Shown one piece after another: positions 9,693-22,059 of a stretch of 64,000 nucleotides of DNA (positions are counted from its first letter, which is position 1; the number at the start of each line of letters is the position of its first letter). The notes below the pieces were generated by a model that was given only the letters and a program-made list of their open reading frames with translations, was not told the origin of the DNA and did no database searches. Made by a program: the position numbers and the translations under genes. The DNA is from Heterohyrax brucei (lineage: Eukaryota; Chordata; Mammalia; Hyracoidea; Procaviidae): positions 63,203,296-63,267,295 of the forward strand of contig CM053142.1 in assembly GCA_028571685.1 (NCBI GenBank). Direction: 5' to 3'.

Positions 9693-10979
9693 TATTCCAA
9701 AGTGGAAGGGGTTGTCAACAGCTAGGCTTCCTGTCAGCCTTCACAGAAGCAATGGGCGTTTTCATTGTATCTTAGGATCCTCCAGTATGACTCCCAGAAT
9801 CTCTAAAGAGAGAACTCAAACTGGGCTGACTTCCTTGATGCTTCCTCCTGCCTCCATTTTCCATCCCTTGGAGCAACAACACAGTGATGGGGCCTTGGTC
9901 TTGGGTGCTATCAAGTCACAGGATTATGGCCTTCGGGGAATATTTGTACCATCACCTATAGGAAGACCCCTCGGCTGTACCTATTACAATGTGGGGCATT
10001 CTCTCAGTGAGACTTCATCCAGGGCCCACTGTGGGGATTTGAGTTTGGGGCACTTTCTGAGGGAGCAATGAGGCTGGAGTGTTCAGAACCTCTGCTTGGA
10101 GACCGAGCATCATCCAAAGGTTCCCCACATTTCGTTTCCCTTGCTGTTCTTCACGTATATAGATGGTCCAAGGAAAGGGGTTAGAACCTTCATCTTTGGA
10201 TGTCATAGCTGAAAGGACCAGCTACTTCAACCCAGTCTCCTATGGAACTGAAAGCCCATTGTTCCAGAGCCCAGAACATCACTCCTCCCAGGACACAAGC
10301 TATGTCCCTTCAGCTTCCGGAGTTTGCCAGGCTGACCTCACATTATCAAGCTGCCACACTTAGTGGGTTGTATTCCAGACAACCTGATGCTTGAACAAGA
10401 GCTTTGTGAGAAGGACTCCCTTTGTGACCAGAATAGTTGCCTGCAGGCCCCTCCTTGACCTCCTGGAGGGTGATTCTCATCATCTTAGCTTTCTCAGGGT
10501 CCATATGCAGTTGTAGGAAGAGATTTCTTGACTGCAAGCACAATAGCCTGGAGAAACTTGGGGTTGCTGCTGGCAGACTGAAGACACTCCTCACAAGACT
10601 ATTCACTGGGCTAGGGCACCCAGATGAAAAATCAAAATATGGGATGGAGGAGGTTCTTAGAAGGCTGTGATTGGGTCCATGTGACATTAGGCTCATACAC
10701 ACCCAGGGACCCAAGGGATCAGTGGAGGTAATTTGGTACACAGGAATCCAGGATTTGATGCAAAGTGAAATGTTTTGAGAAGCTGGAGGGCTAACAGTTG
10801 CTCAGAGGAATGCACATGCCCAAGACCAGAAGGACCCATGTATTGGAACTGAATATTATATCAGAGGAAGTCCACTCATGTGGGAAGCTGGCTTGTGCTC
10901 AGAAGGATGCTACATGCCTGCTGAGCCTATCTGGTGTTGGTACATGAGTGACTCCCCTGGGGTTCCAGTGACCACTCCA
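9693..10979. other. Unique intronic stretch
   Basis: I recognise no exon, RNA gene or repeat family here. Open frames up to 133 codons have neither recognisable domains nor bounding splice signals. Confidence 0.5.
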
Positions 10980-11530
10980 GCCTGTTATCTCCTTCAAAGT
11001 CAACCTCCTAAAATGCTGATGTCTTAAGGTCAATCATCTGTTCAAAACCCACTAGTGGCTTCCCATTGCTGGTGGAATAAAGCCTACTACTGCGACACTG
11101 AAAATCGCTTACAAGCTTACCCCAATCTCCCTGTCCAGCTCATCCTCACTTTGTGACCTATACACTCTGTCTACACTGAAACTCTTCCCAAACCTATTGA
11201 GTCTTCTCATGCCACGGTGCCTTTGCTCACAGTGTCCCTCTTCCTGAAATGCCTTCTCCTCCCATGTCCCCTGCCCTTTGACCCACTTCTTCCTCTGCCT
11301 TCTATTTGAAGACTCATTCTCTGCCCCAGGAAGAATCAGTCCCACTCTCCTGTGCACTAAGGATTCTCAGCACTCGCCTATGTTTCCACAATGATCACTT
11401 TGCGCTCTTAATTTGTTGACGCAACTCTCTCCCGCACCAGACTATGTCATGTACACCTTTCTATCACGGGTGCTTATCCCAGTGGGATGTTTCATAGGAT
11501 GTGTTTAACAAATGTTAAATGAATCGTTAG
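10980..11530 (+). mobile_element. L2 3' region
   Basis: Sense L2 order: tggcttcccattgctggtgg, ataaagcctactactgcgac, cctttgctcacagtgtccct, ctcttcctgaaatgccttct, ending in a tgtttaacaaatgttaaatg terminus. About 550 bp, one of the longer L2 pieces here. Confidence 0.8.
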
Positions 11531-12620
11531 ATGGATGAACACATAACATTTCATCTCCATTTCTTTCTCAAGGTCAGAGATACTGAGGTGACCTTAAGGA
11601 TGCATCATCGAGACCTTCCTTCAAGGAAGAGTTTCTTGCCCAGTTGTTCAGAGTGCCTTCTGGTGTCAGCCCTATCAGGGATTGTCTCAGCTCTAGAGAG
11701 ATACCTGGCCCAAGGTCATGTCCTTCCCTGGCCAACCCACATCCAGCATCTGATTGAAAGGGACTAGAAAGTCTAGCCATTTTGACCCAAGACAGGGCAA
11801 TTTTGACAGATCCTTCTTGCTCCAGAGCTTGCCATGGAATTGGCTGAAACTATTGTTGGGCCTTTATCCCAGTCTGAATTCTCCTTTTGCCCCATGCTGT
11901 TTCCCTAACACCCCTCCATAAGTACTGGTCTCAGGGGTACTCCCTAGCAAACCCTCAATATACTGAAATCAGAGTTGGCTTCCTGAAGAATGCAACTGGT
12001 TGGAGATACCCAACCTTTCTCTTTCCTTCTTCTTTAGAGTCAAGGTTACCCTGGCCTCCCTGCACTCTAGATAAGTAGATCTTTTTTTGGTTTTAAGACA
12101 TCTTTGATGAGATTTATGGTCTCTCTTTCTAGAGAAACACACATTATTTTATACAGGTCACATTCTGCCCTACAGCAGAGGCTTTACAGACTCCACACAC
12201 CTCAGGCTAAAAACACTATTTTACAGCAATGTTCACCCATCCACTCATTGCTGAGTATCTTTTATATGCTGAGAACTATGCCAAGGGCTGTGTGATCTCT
12301 GGTCATACAGAGAAATCAGCTGGGTAGCACAGCACAGGGCTTTCCAGAGACTGCCTCTGTTATCCATAACACTCACGGAATCCTTCCTAGGGAGAAGTGA
12401 GTACATCTGGCTGTGCCCATCAGCATGTCTGCTCATGTGGCCCTTGTCAAGGGCTGACATGGAGCAGGGTGTTCTCCCTGGGCTCCCAGGTGGACCTGGG
12501 CACCACCCTGCCCACTGCAGGAACAACAAGGGCCAGCACCACCTGAAGAGCTGGGTGACAGCCGAGAGAAGGTAAGGGCAATGTTTCAACTTTCAAAACA
12601 CTTTTGCTTGGTGAGGGGAA
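11531..12620. other. Unique intronic stretch
   Basis: No supported gene or clear transposon. The segment near 12226-12260 (cagcaatgttcacccatcca) is low-complexity and uninformative. Confidence 0.4.
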
Positions 12621-12763
12621 GGAAACCCTGGGGGCATAGTGGTTAAGTGCTAAGGCTGCCACATCCACCTGGTGCTCCTTGGGAACTCAGTAGGGCAGTT
12701 CTACTCTGACCTACGGGATCACTATGAATCAGAACCAACCCAACGGCAATGGGTTTGGCTTTT
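12621..12763 (+). mobile_element. AfroSINE with internal deletion
   Basis: Sense copy that has lost most of the segment between ggctgcc and acatccacctggtgctcctt, so the anticodon-arm and B-box-like parts are largely missing. The tail is intact (atcactatgaatcagaacca). Confidence 0.88.
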
Positions 12764-13389
12764 GGGGGTGAGGGGAGGACTGCAGAAAGGCAGGGAGGAA
12801 ACTAGTCCCCCAGATCGTCTACCAGACCCCGGCTTGAGTGGCAACTCTGGGCACAAAGAGAAAGGAATGAAGAGGCGTGGAGCCTTAGTCCTTGAGAAAT
12901 CGCCGGCATTAATGGTCAAGGAAGACCTGTGGGAAGATGAAGTCGAGGACTGTTTTCTGATCCGTGCACTGCCTAGCACAGTAATTACTAGAGGCCTTAC
13001 TAGGAGTATTTTGAAAGTTGAAGGATTCTTAAGTTGGCCAGTTCCTCCAGAGGGCCTGACCAATTGCATTAGATCATCCCAGATGCTGACAGCCATTCTG
13101 AAAGCTTTTCTGCGACAAAGAAACTCAGCATTCTCCAGACAAAAGCTAACAACATGCCTCATATCCCCTCAAGATGTTTCAGCTTTTAGTAAAACATTTC
13201 TTTCTCTCCCTCTTCTGAATCAATAAAGTGACCGAAGACAGTCAGAACAAAGGCCCTGAGTGAGGAAACCAAGTGTCCTTCATGGACCCCATAGGGCCCT
13301 GGGGAGAGACTGAGTTGAATAGGAGGCCAGTTAGTGACATACAGGACACAAATTCACTCTATACTGATTCAAAGTACAGGCCAGAAAAA

Positions 13390-13525
13390 CCTACTGGAGG
13401 TGGCCCAAGGAGCAGTGGACTGAGAGTCAGGGTCAAATCCCACCTCTGCCAGTAAGCAGCCTCTGTGTAACCTTGGGCAACTCATTCCTCCTCACCGGGC
13501 CTCTGTCTCCTCATCGCCAAACGGA
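13390..13525 (+). mobile_element. MIR
   Basis: Sense MIR: gagcagtggactgagagtca, gtgtaaccttgggcaactca and ctgtctcctcatcgccaaac. Confidence 0.7.
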
Positions 13526-14635
13526 CTGTGAGTAAAATGCTTTGACCTCTGGAGCAAAGGAGAGGCCAGCATCCTCATTCTCCTCTCTGCCCTCTGCACG
13601 GCCCCAGGGTTCTGCTGTACCATCCGTGCTTCTGCCCATAGGCCAGTGGCCCAGCTACAGCTCTCCTGCCCCCAACACCCAGTGACACAGCACAAGCGTC
13701 CCTTTGCCTCCCTGACGTCATTTAATCCTAGCCAGCGCCACCCCCTCATCATGGCTCCTTGACCTCCATTATCTAAGCTGGAGGCCAGGTCTGAGAATAG
13801 AAACCCCTGAAGGAGGGCAGATGTGGCTTTCCGGGTTCATCAGCTTCCAGAGGCTGCCCTGACTTCATCAGCAGTGGCAGATGCTTCTCCCTCCCCTCTC
13901 TGTTTTCTCTCCTTGTTGGCTTCTTGCAGACTCCAAGCTTTGGTCCCACAGCTATTCCAAAATGTGCTGGTCAGTGTGGTTTGCATTTGAGGGTTTCATG
14001 TCAAAGGAATTAAAGCCACTTCTCTGAGCTTGAGTCATCCTCACACCCAGACCCATGACCCCCAGGGGCATTCACACAAGGTGGTCACAGAAACAGCCCA
14101 CTCAGATGGTCACCAGACTCGGCGTGCAAGTCTCCCCTACTCAGCCCATCCACAGCTGAAGGTCAGCACCTGGTCATGTCAGAACATGATGTGCTCCAGG
14201 GAGTCCCCTTCTGGCCTGTGAGCAACCTCAGAACACCTTAGAGATGGAGAGCTGGGCCACAATGACCAGCACCATCTCACTGTCATTGCAATTTTAATAT
14301 TTTTGAGAGTTTGACTTTCACAGAAATAGTCCTGGATCTGTTAGCAAAGCCAAGTTTTAAGAAGATTCTCCCTGTCCTTTCTCAATGCATCATTTGACAA
14401 ATGCATGTCTCTCCCTGGACTGAGCAGACAGCTCACTGCACACTGAGATGTACCTTGGATTTTCTTACTGTCAAGTGTGTTTGCGCTGTTAGGGCTAAGG
14501 AAAGGTAGTTCCCATCTCCTTACATCCCGATCTTGTCCATCCTTAAGATGAAGCTCATTTCTCTTGCCTTTTAAACCATCCCTGAAGTCACCACTGGAAG
14601 TCTCACAGCTGATACAGACAGCGTTTAAAATTTAC
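13526..14635. other. Unique intronic stretch with a CRE
   Basis: No repeat is recognisable over most of this 1.1 kb. It contains the TGACGTCA site at 13713 but no exon I can support. Confidence 0.45.
13713..13720. promoter_or_regulatory. Palindromic cAMP-response element (TGACGTCA)
   Basis: A perfect 8-bp CRE lies in non-repetitive intronic DNA between C-rich tracts. CRE sites are common by chance at this scale and the surroundings are not a CpG island. It is a candidate only. Confidence 0.3.
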
Positions 14636-14639
14636 AGCC

Positions 14640-14900
14640 TGGTGAATTCTGGTTTTTAAACTCTTTTCCTTTATTATGAACTACTTTGTATATGCAAATA
14701 TGGACAGAGCATATATGTGAAAATAAAAATGTTAATAGGCACTCACCACCTAGCCCAAGAAATAACACATTAGAAGCTTCCAGAAACCTATTATTGTCTC
14801 CTTCCATCCTCAGAGGAATTCTTGTCCTGAATTTGTGTTTATCATTCCCTTCCTTCTCCTTATGGGCAAATTTCCTCCCTGTCTTTACATAACCGGTAGT
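14640..14900. mobile_element. Old L1M-like 3' UTR fragment
   Basis: Phrases such as attatgaactactttgtata, tatgtgaaaataaaaatg and ggcactcaccacctagccca match a 3'-UTR module common to ancient mammalian L1s. The same module recurs near 54500-55090. Strand and subfamily are uncertain. Confidence 0.45.
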
Positions 14901-15398
14901 GGCTGCTCCTGTGAGTACTGAGTTTGCATGATGCGCCCTGCGCAGGGGCTCAGGTACACTGGAGGTCTCGCAGACCCCCATAGGTGTCGAGAAGCCCTCC
15001 TCAAGGAGGATAACCCCCCATCTCTATGCTGGCAGGACTAGAAAGGAAGCTGGGGTCTGCCCATGGCTGGGTTGTGCGTTACAATCTGAGAGCCCATCAT
15101 TAGAGCAAGAAAGAAAATGGAGTTGTCACTTACGGAATTCCTTTCTGGTCCTTTATGTCCTGAATGTATAATGATTTGTAGCTGGACTATTGTGACCATC
15201 AGGAGCAACATAGAGGAGACTGGTGATGATGGGAACAGCTCATGGAAGCACCAGGCAGTGCTGGGAAATACTCAAGAGGAGGACCAACCCAAGAACCAGC
15301 CAGGAGCCAGGCCCAGAGTGTGCTAGCCTTTGGGATCCTTGAGCAGAGGGAGCATATGAGGCCTGCAGCAGCCAATTTGTAAGCAAGTAAGTACTTGA

Positions 15399-15497
15399 GT
15401 AACTCTATGGGGCAGTATTACTCTGTCCTATAGGGTTGCTATAAATTGGAACTAACTCCACGGCAGTAGAGTTTTTTCTGCTTGTTTGTTTTTTTAA
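15399..15497 (+). mobile_element. AfroSINE 3' half
   Basis: Starts within the body (taactctatggggcagtatt) and runs through gtcctatagggttgctataa to the T-rich tail; the tRNA-like head is missing. Confidence 0.88.
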
Positions 15498-15501
15498 TAC
15501 T

Positions 15502-15662
15502 TGAGTGCTAACCAAAGGCTGGCCTTGGAACCCACCCAGTGTCTCCACCACAGAAAGACCTGGTGAGCTTCTCCTGGAAAGAAAACCCCATGAAGCAATT
15601 CTGCTCTTTCACATGGGGTTGCTAGGAGCTGGAAATCAACTCTGCCACACCAAACAACAACG
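15502..15662 (+). mobile_element. AfroSINE variant with extra central module
   Basis: Sense copy with gagtgctaaccaaaggc, a central agaaagacctggtgagcttc module absent from most copies here, then cacatggggttgctagg. It ends in the tail caaacaacaac, as in the RTE elements. Confidence 0.75.
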
Positions 15663-16177
15663 TTATAGCTGTTAGAACAACCTTAGAGCAGTTAAAACAA
15701 CTTTAGAGCAGACAGAAGCACAAACCTCTTGCCAGACAGCTTCAGCTTGAAGTGGCTCTGCTGTTTCCTTGCTACGTGTGGCCGTGGACAAGTCACTGAA
15801 CTTGCTTGTGCTTCCCTTCCCTTGCTCCCAGACGGCTCATCATGAGAATGAAGGGAATCGTGGGCGTAAAATGCTTAGTAAGCCCTATTCACTTAGTAAC
15901 TCTCTTTTTCTTTTGAGGATTTCCAACATTTTCACCAGTAAGCCAAACCACCATTCATTTTCACTGTAATAGTATAAAAGAGAGAAAAAATAGGATAAAA
16001 CCCCAGAATAAAGAACAGTCCTTTAACATGGACTGCTATTTTTTGAATGTTCTGGGTACCCTCTGCTGAAGCTCTTTAAATGCAGAAGTACTCGGCTTTT
16101 CTATATGATGCGTTTTCTGAAATTCTGCATTAGAGATGATGCCAAGAGGAGTTTACTGGAAGGTAAGAAAGGCAGGG

Positions 16178-16395
16178 AGCAGCACAGCGTCATGAGTACC
16201 AGACTTAGAAAGACAGACCAACCATGCTTCAGATCCCAGCACTCAACAGCTGTGTGGCATTGAACTAGTCCCTTAACCTCTCTTAGTCTGTCTACTCATA
16301 CGCAAAGTGGGAATACCTACTACATGATTTTGCTGGGCCAGTTAACGAAATAATGTGCTTAAAGCCTATGGCAGTTAATTTGATACATCTAAATA
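16178..16395 (+). mobile_element. MIR
   Basis: Sense MIR: acagcgtcatgagtaccaga, tgtgtggcattgaactagtc, cttaacctctcttagtctgt and caaagtgggaatacctacta. Confidence 0.75.
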
Positions 16396-17924
16396 TAGGT
16401 TCCTTCTCTAATCTGGGCCTCTTGTGTTTCAAAACTTCTAGTTTATGAGCTGCTCACTCCCTGAAAATAGGGACCTTGTCTCTGCCTACTTGGGATCTGC
16501 CATTATGGTAATGTACCCAAACTGTGTGAGTACACAGCCCATCCCAGAGTCAGAACATGAGATCACGCCCAGGAGTTTTGCAGTCTCTTGGCTACCGTTT
16601 CTTCATTTCACTCCCTTCCTGTTCCGATCCAGGCCAGCCACTAGCCCCCCAGCAGGCAAATGTTCTTGGGTCCTAAGACATTTCCAGCTCCCAGTTCCTC
16701 ACAGGCTCAATTTCACCACCTATTGCGGAAAGTTCTCCGGTGGCTTTCTGGTGCCGGGACAGCCACATGTGTGCTTGCTGAAAACAGGAATCTTGTTACT
16801 CAACAGGTGGAAATAGTAGAATATCAGTAGGGTAGCACAATGCTGTGGACTTGGACACGCATCCAGTGACCATGAAGCAAGATTCCCTACCTGTTTCCCT
16901 GTAGGTGCCTTCCTTAACTTCCACTTTCCTACTGGAAGTCCTGCCTAATATCTAGCTTCTGTCTTTCTTGCTGCAGTAGAAACCACTCATCAGCTTACTA
17001 GAGCAGAACAGTCATGCAGCTTCCCACACACCTTGGGGCTCGTCTCCAAAAGCATCAAGGCAGAAGAGACAATTTTAGGCTGCTGTAGCATACACAACAA
17101 TGCAACATCTGTCCAAACCTAGGTTACAGTAGGCCTGATCTCTGTAGAACATACTGGCACTGAGAAGAAACCTAAGTGGCTTCAAGCTTTGGAAGCTCTC
17201 CAACATGCAGGGTGGTAGACAATGCCATAAATTTTTCCTTGATTAGGTGAAGCTGTCCTCTCTGCTCAGGAAAACCAGCAGTCAAACTGCTGGCTGGAAG
17301 AAGGTTTTCCTGATAAATGCCTCTGCTCTTAATCCTATCCCAGCCTCTACTGTGACAGCCTGATGCTGGATTAAATCATTGCCTTTCTTGCCCCCACGTC
17401 TAAAAAATCTCCTCTCCTGGCCTATTGGACCCTGCTTGATTGGCATTCATTGGCCTTTAGCTTTTTTGATCTCTTCCCCAAATTGATCCCTTAGTTCTCA
17501 GAGTCTCTCTCTCTCCCTCTCTCTCTTTTGATTACTGGGTTCTTTGCAGCCAATACTCCACATGTCATGAGCTAGGCTTGAACAGAAACAGCTGAAAACT
17601 GCCTCTTCCTCTATGCCCACGGCCTGCCAACCAAAGGAGAAAAGGATCCTTCCTCTCTCTGAAGGGTATGTGTTTGAATGGCTCAAAGATCCTAAACAGG
17701 CAAGGTAATATGTGCCCGCCTGCCTGCCATAGCAGGGGCTTTGCCACTGGGACTCCATCCCCTCTGGCCCACTCTTTCTAAATATGTCCCAGTCACACTT
17801 GAGCTTTAGGTCTTTTCTTCCAGAACTCCTGGGTCTTGCCTGATTTTTCCCTTTCTGCTCTTGAAAATCCACCTTTAAAAGTACCTACCCTTTTCTCAGT
17901 GCTTACTAGCCATCACACATCTTT
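16396..17924. other. Intronic stretch, mostly unique
   Basis: At 16444-16520 a decayed L2-type end may be present (actccctgaaaatagggacc). A CT-rich microsatellite lies at about 17505-17527. Otherwise I see no gene or repeat that I can name. Confidence 0.45.
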
Positions 17925-18110
17925 CTATGATCATCTCACTTAATACTCCCAGTCATGCTAAGATGTGGGCTCTGTTGTTAGCCCCGTTTTACAGATGAGT
18001 AAACTGAGGATGAAAACCTTAAATTGGTGCCCCAAACTAAATTCAACTTAACCGAGGTCACATAGCTTATAAGGAGCCAAGCCAGGATTTGAATCCAGAT
18101 TTCAATTACT
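17925..18110 (-). mobile_element. MIR
   Basis: Antisense MIR: gccccgttttacagatgagt, aaactgaggatgaaaacc, gaggtcacatagcttataag and gccaggatttgaatccagat. Confidence 0.75.
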
Positions 18111-18276
18111 CTTATCTGTACTCTGAAGTGCTCTACATGACAGTGTTTCCTGGAAATCTTTCTGAATTCATCTTCTGGTCTAGGATACTCCCTTACCACA
18201 ATCTCACCTCTCTCCTCTTCCCACCTAAAAGGTACTCCACAAATATCATCTACTGCTCATCCCTTTGCCCCTAGGT

Positions 18277-18299
18277 AAAAAAAAAAAAAAAAAAAAAAA
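18277..18299 (+). repeat. Poly(A) tract (23 A)
   Basis: Uninterrupted A run. Nothing upstream is recognisable as a retroposon body, so the source of the tail is unknown. Confidence 0.9.
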
Positions 18300-18589
18300 C
18301 TCATATTTTTAGCTTCTTTAGTGATCAGTGAACACAAACATCCTGTTCACCAGCATTATTTCTCAAAATGAATTTGTAAATTGGTGTCTTATGTAATACA
18401 TCAGTCTCTTAAGAATTTGTTTCTGGTGAGTCAATTCTCCTGATGTCTGAGGGGAGTCCAATAATTGATTCTCCAAGCCTACAAATCTTCAGCCTAGACT
18501 TAGAACCCAGTGATCACACCAAGATCCCACCACCCTGTGCAAATGGTGGCACCTGGGATGTGACCAAGGCAACACATTCAAATATTAAC

Positions 18590-18830
18590 AGGGAGGATGC
18601 TGGGTTTAAAGTCACTGCCCAGTTGCAGCCCCTCTCTCGTATGGACTTTAGTCCTACTTCTGCCAGTTTCTATCTTTATAAACTTGAGAACACTGTTCAT
18701 CTGCCCTGAGTCTATATTCCTCAGCTGTAAAATGGGCACAATATTCTTGCCCCTCTGATTGTTAACAGGTTTGTGGTGGGAGATCAAATGAGCAAAGGTA
18801 CAGGAAAGTTTAGTCATCCAGGAAACACTG
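18590..18830 (+). mobile_element. MIR-like fragment
   Basis: Order gatgctgggtttaaagtcac, gagtctatattcctcagctg, taaaatgggcacaatattct and gagatcaaatgagc suggests a sense MIR with a divergent centre. Confidence 0.55.
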
Positions 18831-19023
18831 CACAGTTGTCCATTGGTAAAGTTATGACTGACCTTCCCCTTCACCCTCCTTCACATCCCACCATATCTAA
18901 GACAGGAGCAAAATAAGCAATATCCAAGTCTAGCTTGGAGGAAGGGAAGTGGGTGCCAGACTCTTTGCTGTGTCATCCCACAGATACATCCAAGCACTCA
19001 GACTGTGCTTCCCAAGGTGCACA

Positions 19024-19408
19024 GGTGTTACGGATTGAACTGTGTGCTTGCAAATAGATGCTGGAATCCCAACCCCTCTACCTACGCACGTAACACTGTT
19101 TGGAAATAAGAGTGTCTTTGTTATGTTAATAAGACCATATGAGTAGAGGATGGGTCCTAAACCTAATCATTTCCATGTTGTAAAAAGAGTAGGTCAGAGG
19201 CAGATGCACACACACCCAGGTACGACAGACACCACGCGAGGGTTGTCTACAAGCCAAAGAACTAAAGAAGTCCAGTAAGGAAGGAATCAACAGCTGAGAC
19301 TCTTATTTGGATACTGAGCCTCCAGAATTGGGAGAAAATAAATTTCTGTTCTTTGAAGCTACCCATTTGGGGTATTTGTGTTACCACAGCACTAGATGCC
19401 TAAGACAA
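19024..19408 (+). mobile_element. MaLR-type solo LTR
   Basis: About 385 bp from tgttacggattgaactgtgt to gcactagatgcctaagaca. Typical internal order for an MLT1-like LTR: ggaatcccaacccctctacc, aagccaaagaactaa, then ctccagaattgggagaaaat with the polyadenylation signal aataaatttctg, and a TG...CA end structure. No internal retroviral region follows, so it is a solo LTR. It is an old endogenous element, not an active virus. Confidence 0.8.
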
Positions 19409-21117
19409 TGAGAAACAGAGAAATTGAAAGTAATTTAGCTGTGAGAAGGCTGTAAGACGGTAAGGAAGGTTTTTCTCCTTTGTAAAATTTCTGTTTGTGC
19501 TACAGAAATCTTGCGTGGACAATGAGTAAACTGTAGGAGAAAGAAACCACTGCACTGTCCTATCAAATGCTTCCCTTTTCTTACATATATGTGTTCATAC
19601 TAGTTCAAATGTTGAATTTCCTATCAGCCTCTGGGGTCTACGCTTTGTATCATATCATTTGTCCTTATTTTGCTTTGTAAATGCTGTTGGTCTCTGTGTA
19701 TGTCCCATCCCTAGCCAAGGCACAACGCCTTGTTACATAATCACTGCTGGAAGGGACATTGGGGATTTAACAGCTCACCTTCTCATTTTAGAGTTGAAGA
19801 GATAGAGAAAGAGAATATTTTATTTAAGTCTGTGTGGTGGGAAAACAGTTTGGTGGGGAGACCTGAGTCCCACCTTGGTTCTGCACTTAGCCGGCTGGAC
19901 AACATTGGACAAGCCACTTCCCTGGGATCCTCAGTCCCCTACCTGTTCATCTACATCTGTCCTCTATTCTGGCCCTGATATCCCGAGGTTCTAGTCAACA
20001 GACCCTTCCTCTTTATTTCCAGGCAATGAGTGGGTAGGTGTTCAAAGGGCTGACTGATCAATTTGGCACCTACAGATCCTTTTGCTGCAGGAGGGCTCTC
20101 CGACACAGATCCCTGGTCCCATGCAGGCTCCTAGCTCACAGCCAGCACCCTCTGCACCAAGCCTCAGCCCAGAGGTCCCAGATACTCTTGGGATGTCAAT
20201 ATCCCGTGGCTTCTGGAGAGTCAACAACCTCTGGACAGTTCCACCAGATAACCACAGCTGCCTCAAGCCAGCGTTTCCCACGCTGAATTTGTCTTCCCTC
20301 CTCACCTCTTCCTCCAACACATCCTTCCGGGAGGCACCACCCCCCCACCCAGCTTTCCCTCCCCTCTTCTCCAACCAACCACTGAAGTCTTGTTGATTTT
20401 TTTCCCCAAAATGTCTGAAGATGTGTTCCTCCAGGTTCACTTCCTGCCACCATGGCTAGCTCGGCTGCCAAGACTATCACGGAGCATTCACTGCAGCGCA
20501 TTCTCCACCTCCCTGCCCCCCAGCTGGGCGTCGGATTGCTGGCGAGGGTGCTTCCGCAAAAGCAGGGGGGACGCACTCTCCCCCTGGCTCCATTCCCTCA
20601 CTCCTTATCTCTCCCTTTCAAGGCTTCTGCCTGCCTTCCTCTGCTGCATTTCCTCACTTCCCCTACCCTCTCATATGCCTTCACGCTCACTGGCTCCCTC
20701 TTGCGCTCTCACTCTCCCCAGCCATCTCCTTCACTCTTTCCTCCCCCTTCCACCCCTTAACTCATCTCTAGGCCAGTCTGCACCTGACTTCAGGGGGGAT
20801 AATGCAAATCAAGATTAGCCTAAGATCCAACCCTTTTACCAATTCTGGCACCACGTATCCCCTCGATAGCACTCTCTACTTCTCATTTGGCCACAGAGAA
20901 CTCACCGAGCATCTTTACAGTGAAGTCGGTTACTAAGCAACAGGGTACAACTGCACTCACATCGATTAGTTCCTTTAGGTGTCCTTTGCTTTAGTTCTTT
21001 GGAAAAACAGCTTGAGAGATTTTTCTCTCCCTGAACTATAAGGAGTTACCTTTGCTCTATTAGTCTACCCTAGGGGTTCTGCTAGTTTTGAACAGGTTGA
21101 TTGACATTTCCAGTAAA
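19409..21117. other. Intronic stretch with C/T-rich segment
   Basis: A weak MIR-like piece lies at 19855-19950. From about 20580 to 20760 the plus strand is strongly pyrimidine-rich. I see no supported exon, although an ATG in a perfect Kozak context occurs at 20452 (see findings). Confidence 0.45.
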
Positions 21118-21800
21118 ACTGTAAAACTGTCAACTTGGTTTTGATACTTTCTGTCTGGTCCTGGGCTGCAGCTTGCCCTGTGATCTGTATGCACCTTGCA
21201 GGGATTGGTCAACAGACTGTGCAAATGATACCAGTTGTAGCCTGCTATGCAAATTAAGTGTTTGTGGCTTACCAAGAAGGGACTGGATAGCTCCTGGCCC
21301 TGGTGGGAGTGCCATGCCTTAAAACTGACAGAGTTTGTATACTTGCAGCTGGCCCACAGAGCTTTTTTTTACAAATGGAAAGATGCAGGAAAAGAAATAG
21401 AAGGAAGAAAGAAGAGGGTAGGCACCTCCTAAAAGATCTATAATGCAGGTCAAGGGATGTAAAAAGGAAGGCGGTGTAGAGGCCCAGAAGGGGCCCAGAG
21501 GCAGAGCCAGCGGTGACAAACAGCAGAGCTGAGAGCAGCCTGTCTTCCGGGGGGCCTAGAAAAGGCCTGAATGGTTGGGAGGAGGTGAGAGAGCTGTCTT
21601 CACTGAAGAAGTACTATGCCTACATGCTTTCTGATCTTGCTCCTGAATGTTACCTTGTTCTTTAATAAAGCCCTTAACTGTAAGTATGGTCTGTGAATTC
21701 TGTGTGACCACTGCAATGGATCATTAGACCCAGAAGAGAAGTAGAGAGTGCCATAAAAGGGACAGCTGATGTCAGAATTAGTAAGGAGGTGGCAGCCTTC
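21118..21800 (+). mobile_element. ERVL-like LTR with start of internal region
   Basis: LTR-like sequence starts near tgtaaaactgtcaacttgg and carries a polyadenylation signal at about 21663 (tctttaataaagccctt). It is followed at 21767-21780 by tgatgtcagaatta, which resembles the tRNA-Leu primer-binding site of ERVL-class elements. There is no intact retroviral gene after it. Old endogenous copy; boundaries and family are approximate. Confidence 0.6.
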
Positions 21801-22059
21801 AGATGCATTATCCTCCCTGAAGTTCAGCAGGTGCTGACAACACTGCTAGGACCACGACTACTGCTACTACACCCCTTTTACAGCACCCCACCAGAGCTGT
21901 CCCAACCCGGGGGAGCCCACCCACTAGAAACAGCCCAGCTCCTATGCATGGCACACAAGCCCACCTCAGCTTGTCCTGGCTCACTTCTGTTGCCCTTGGC
22001 CTATACTCGATACCTGAATGATGTCAACTCCTTGTGGGTCCCTTGTCCTCAACATGCTG

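Noticed and set aside
12672-13226. 184-codon plus-strand frame followed closely by AATAAA
   Set aside because: The frame starts inside an AfroSINE tail and continues into sequence with no recognisable domain. The polyadenylation signal is probably coincidental.
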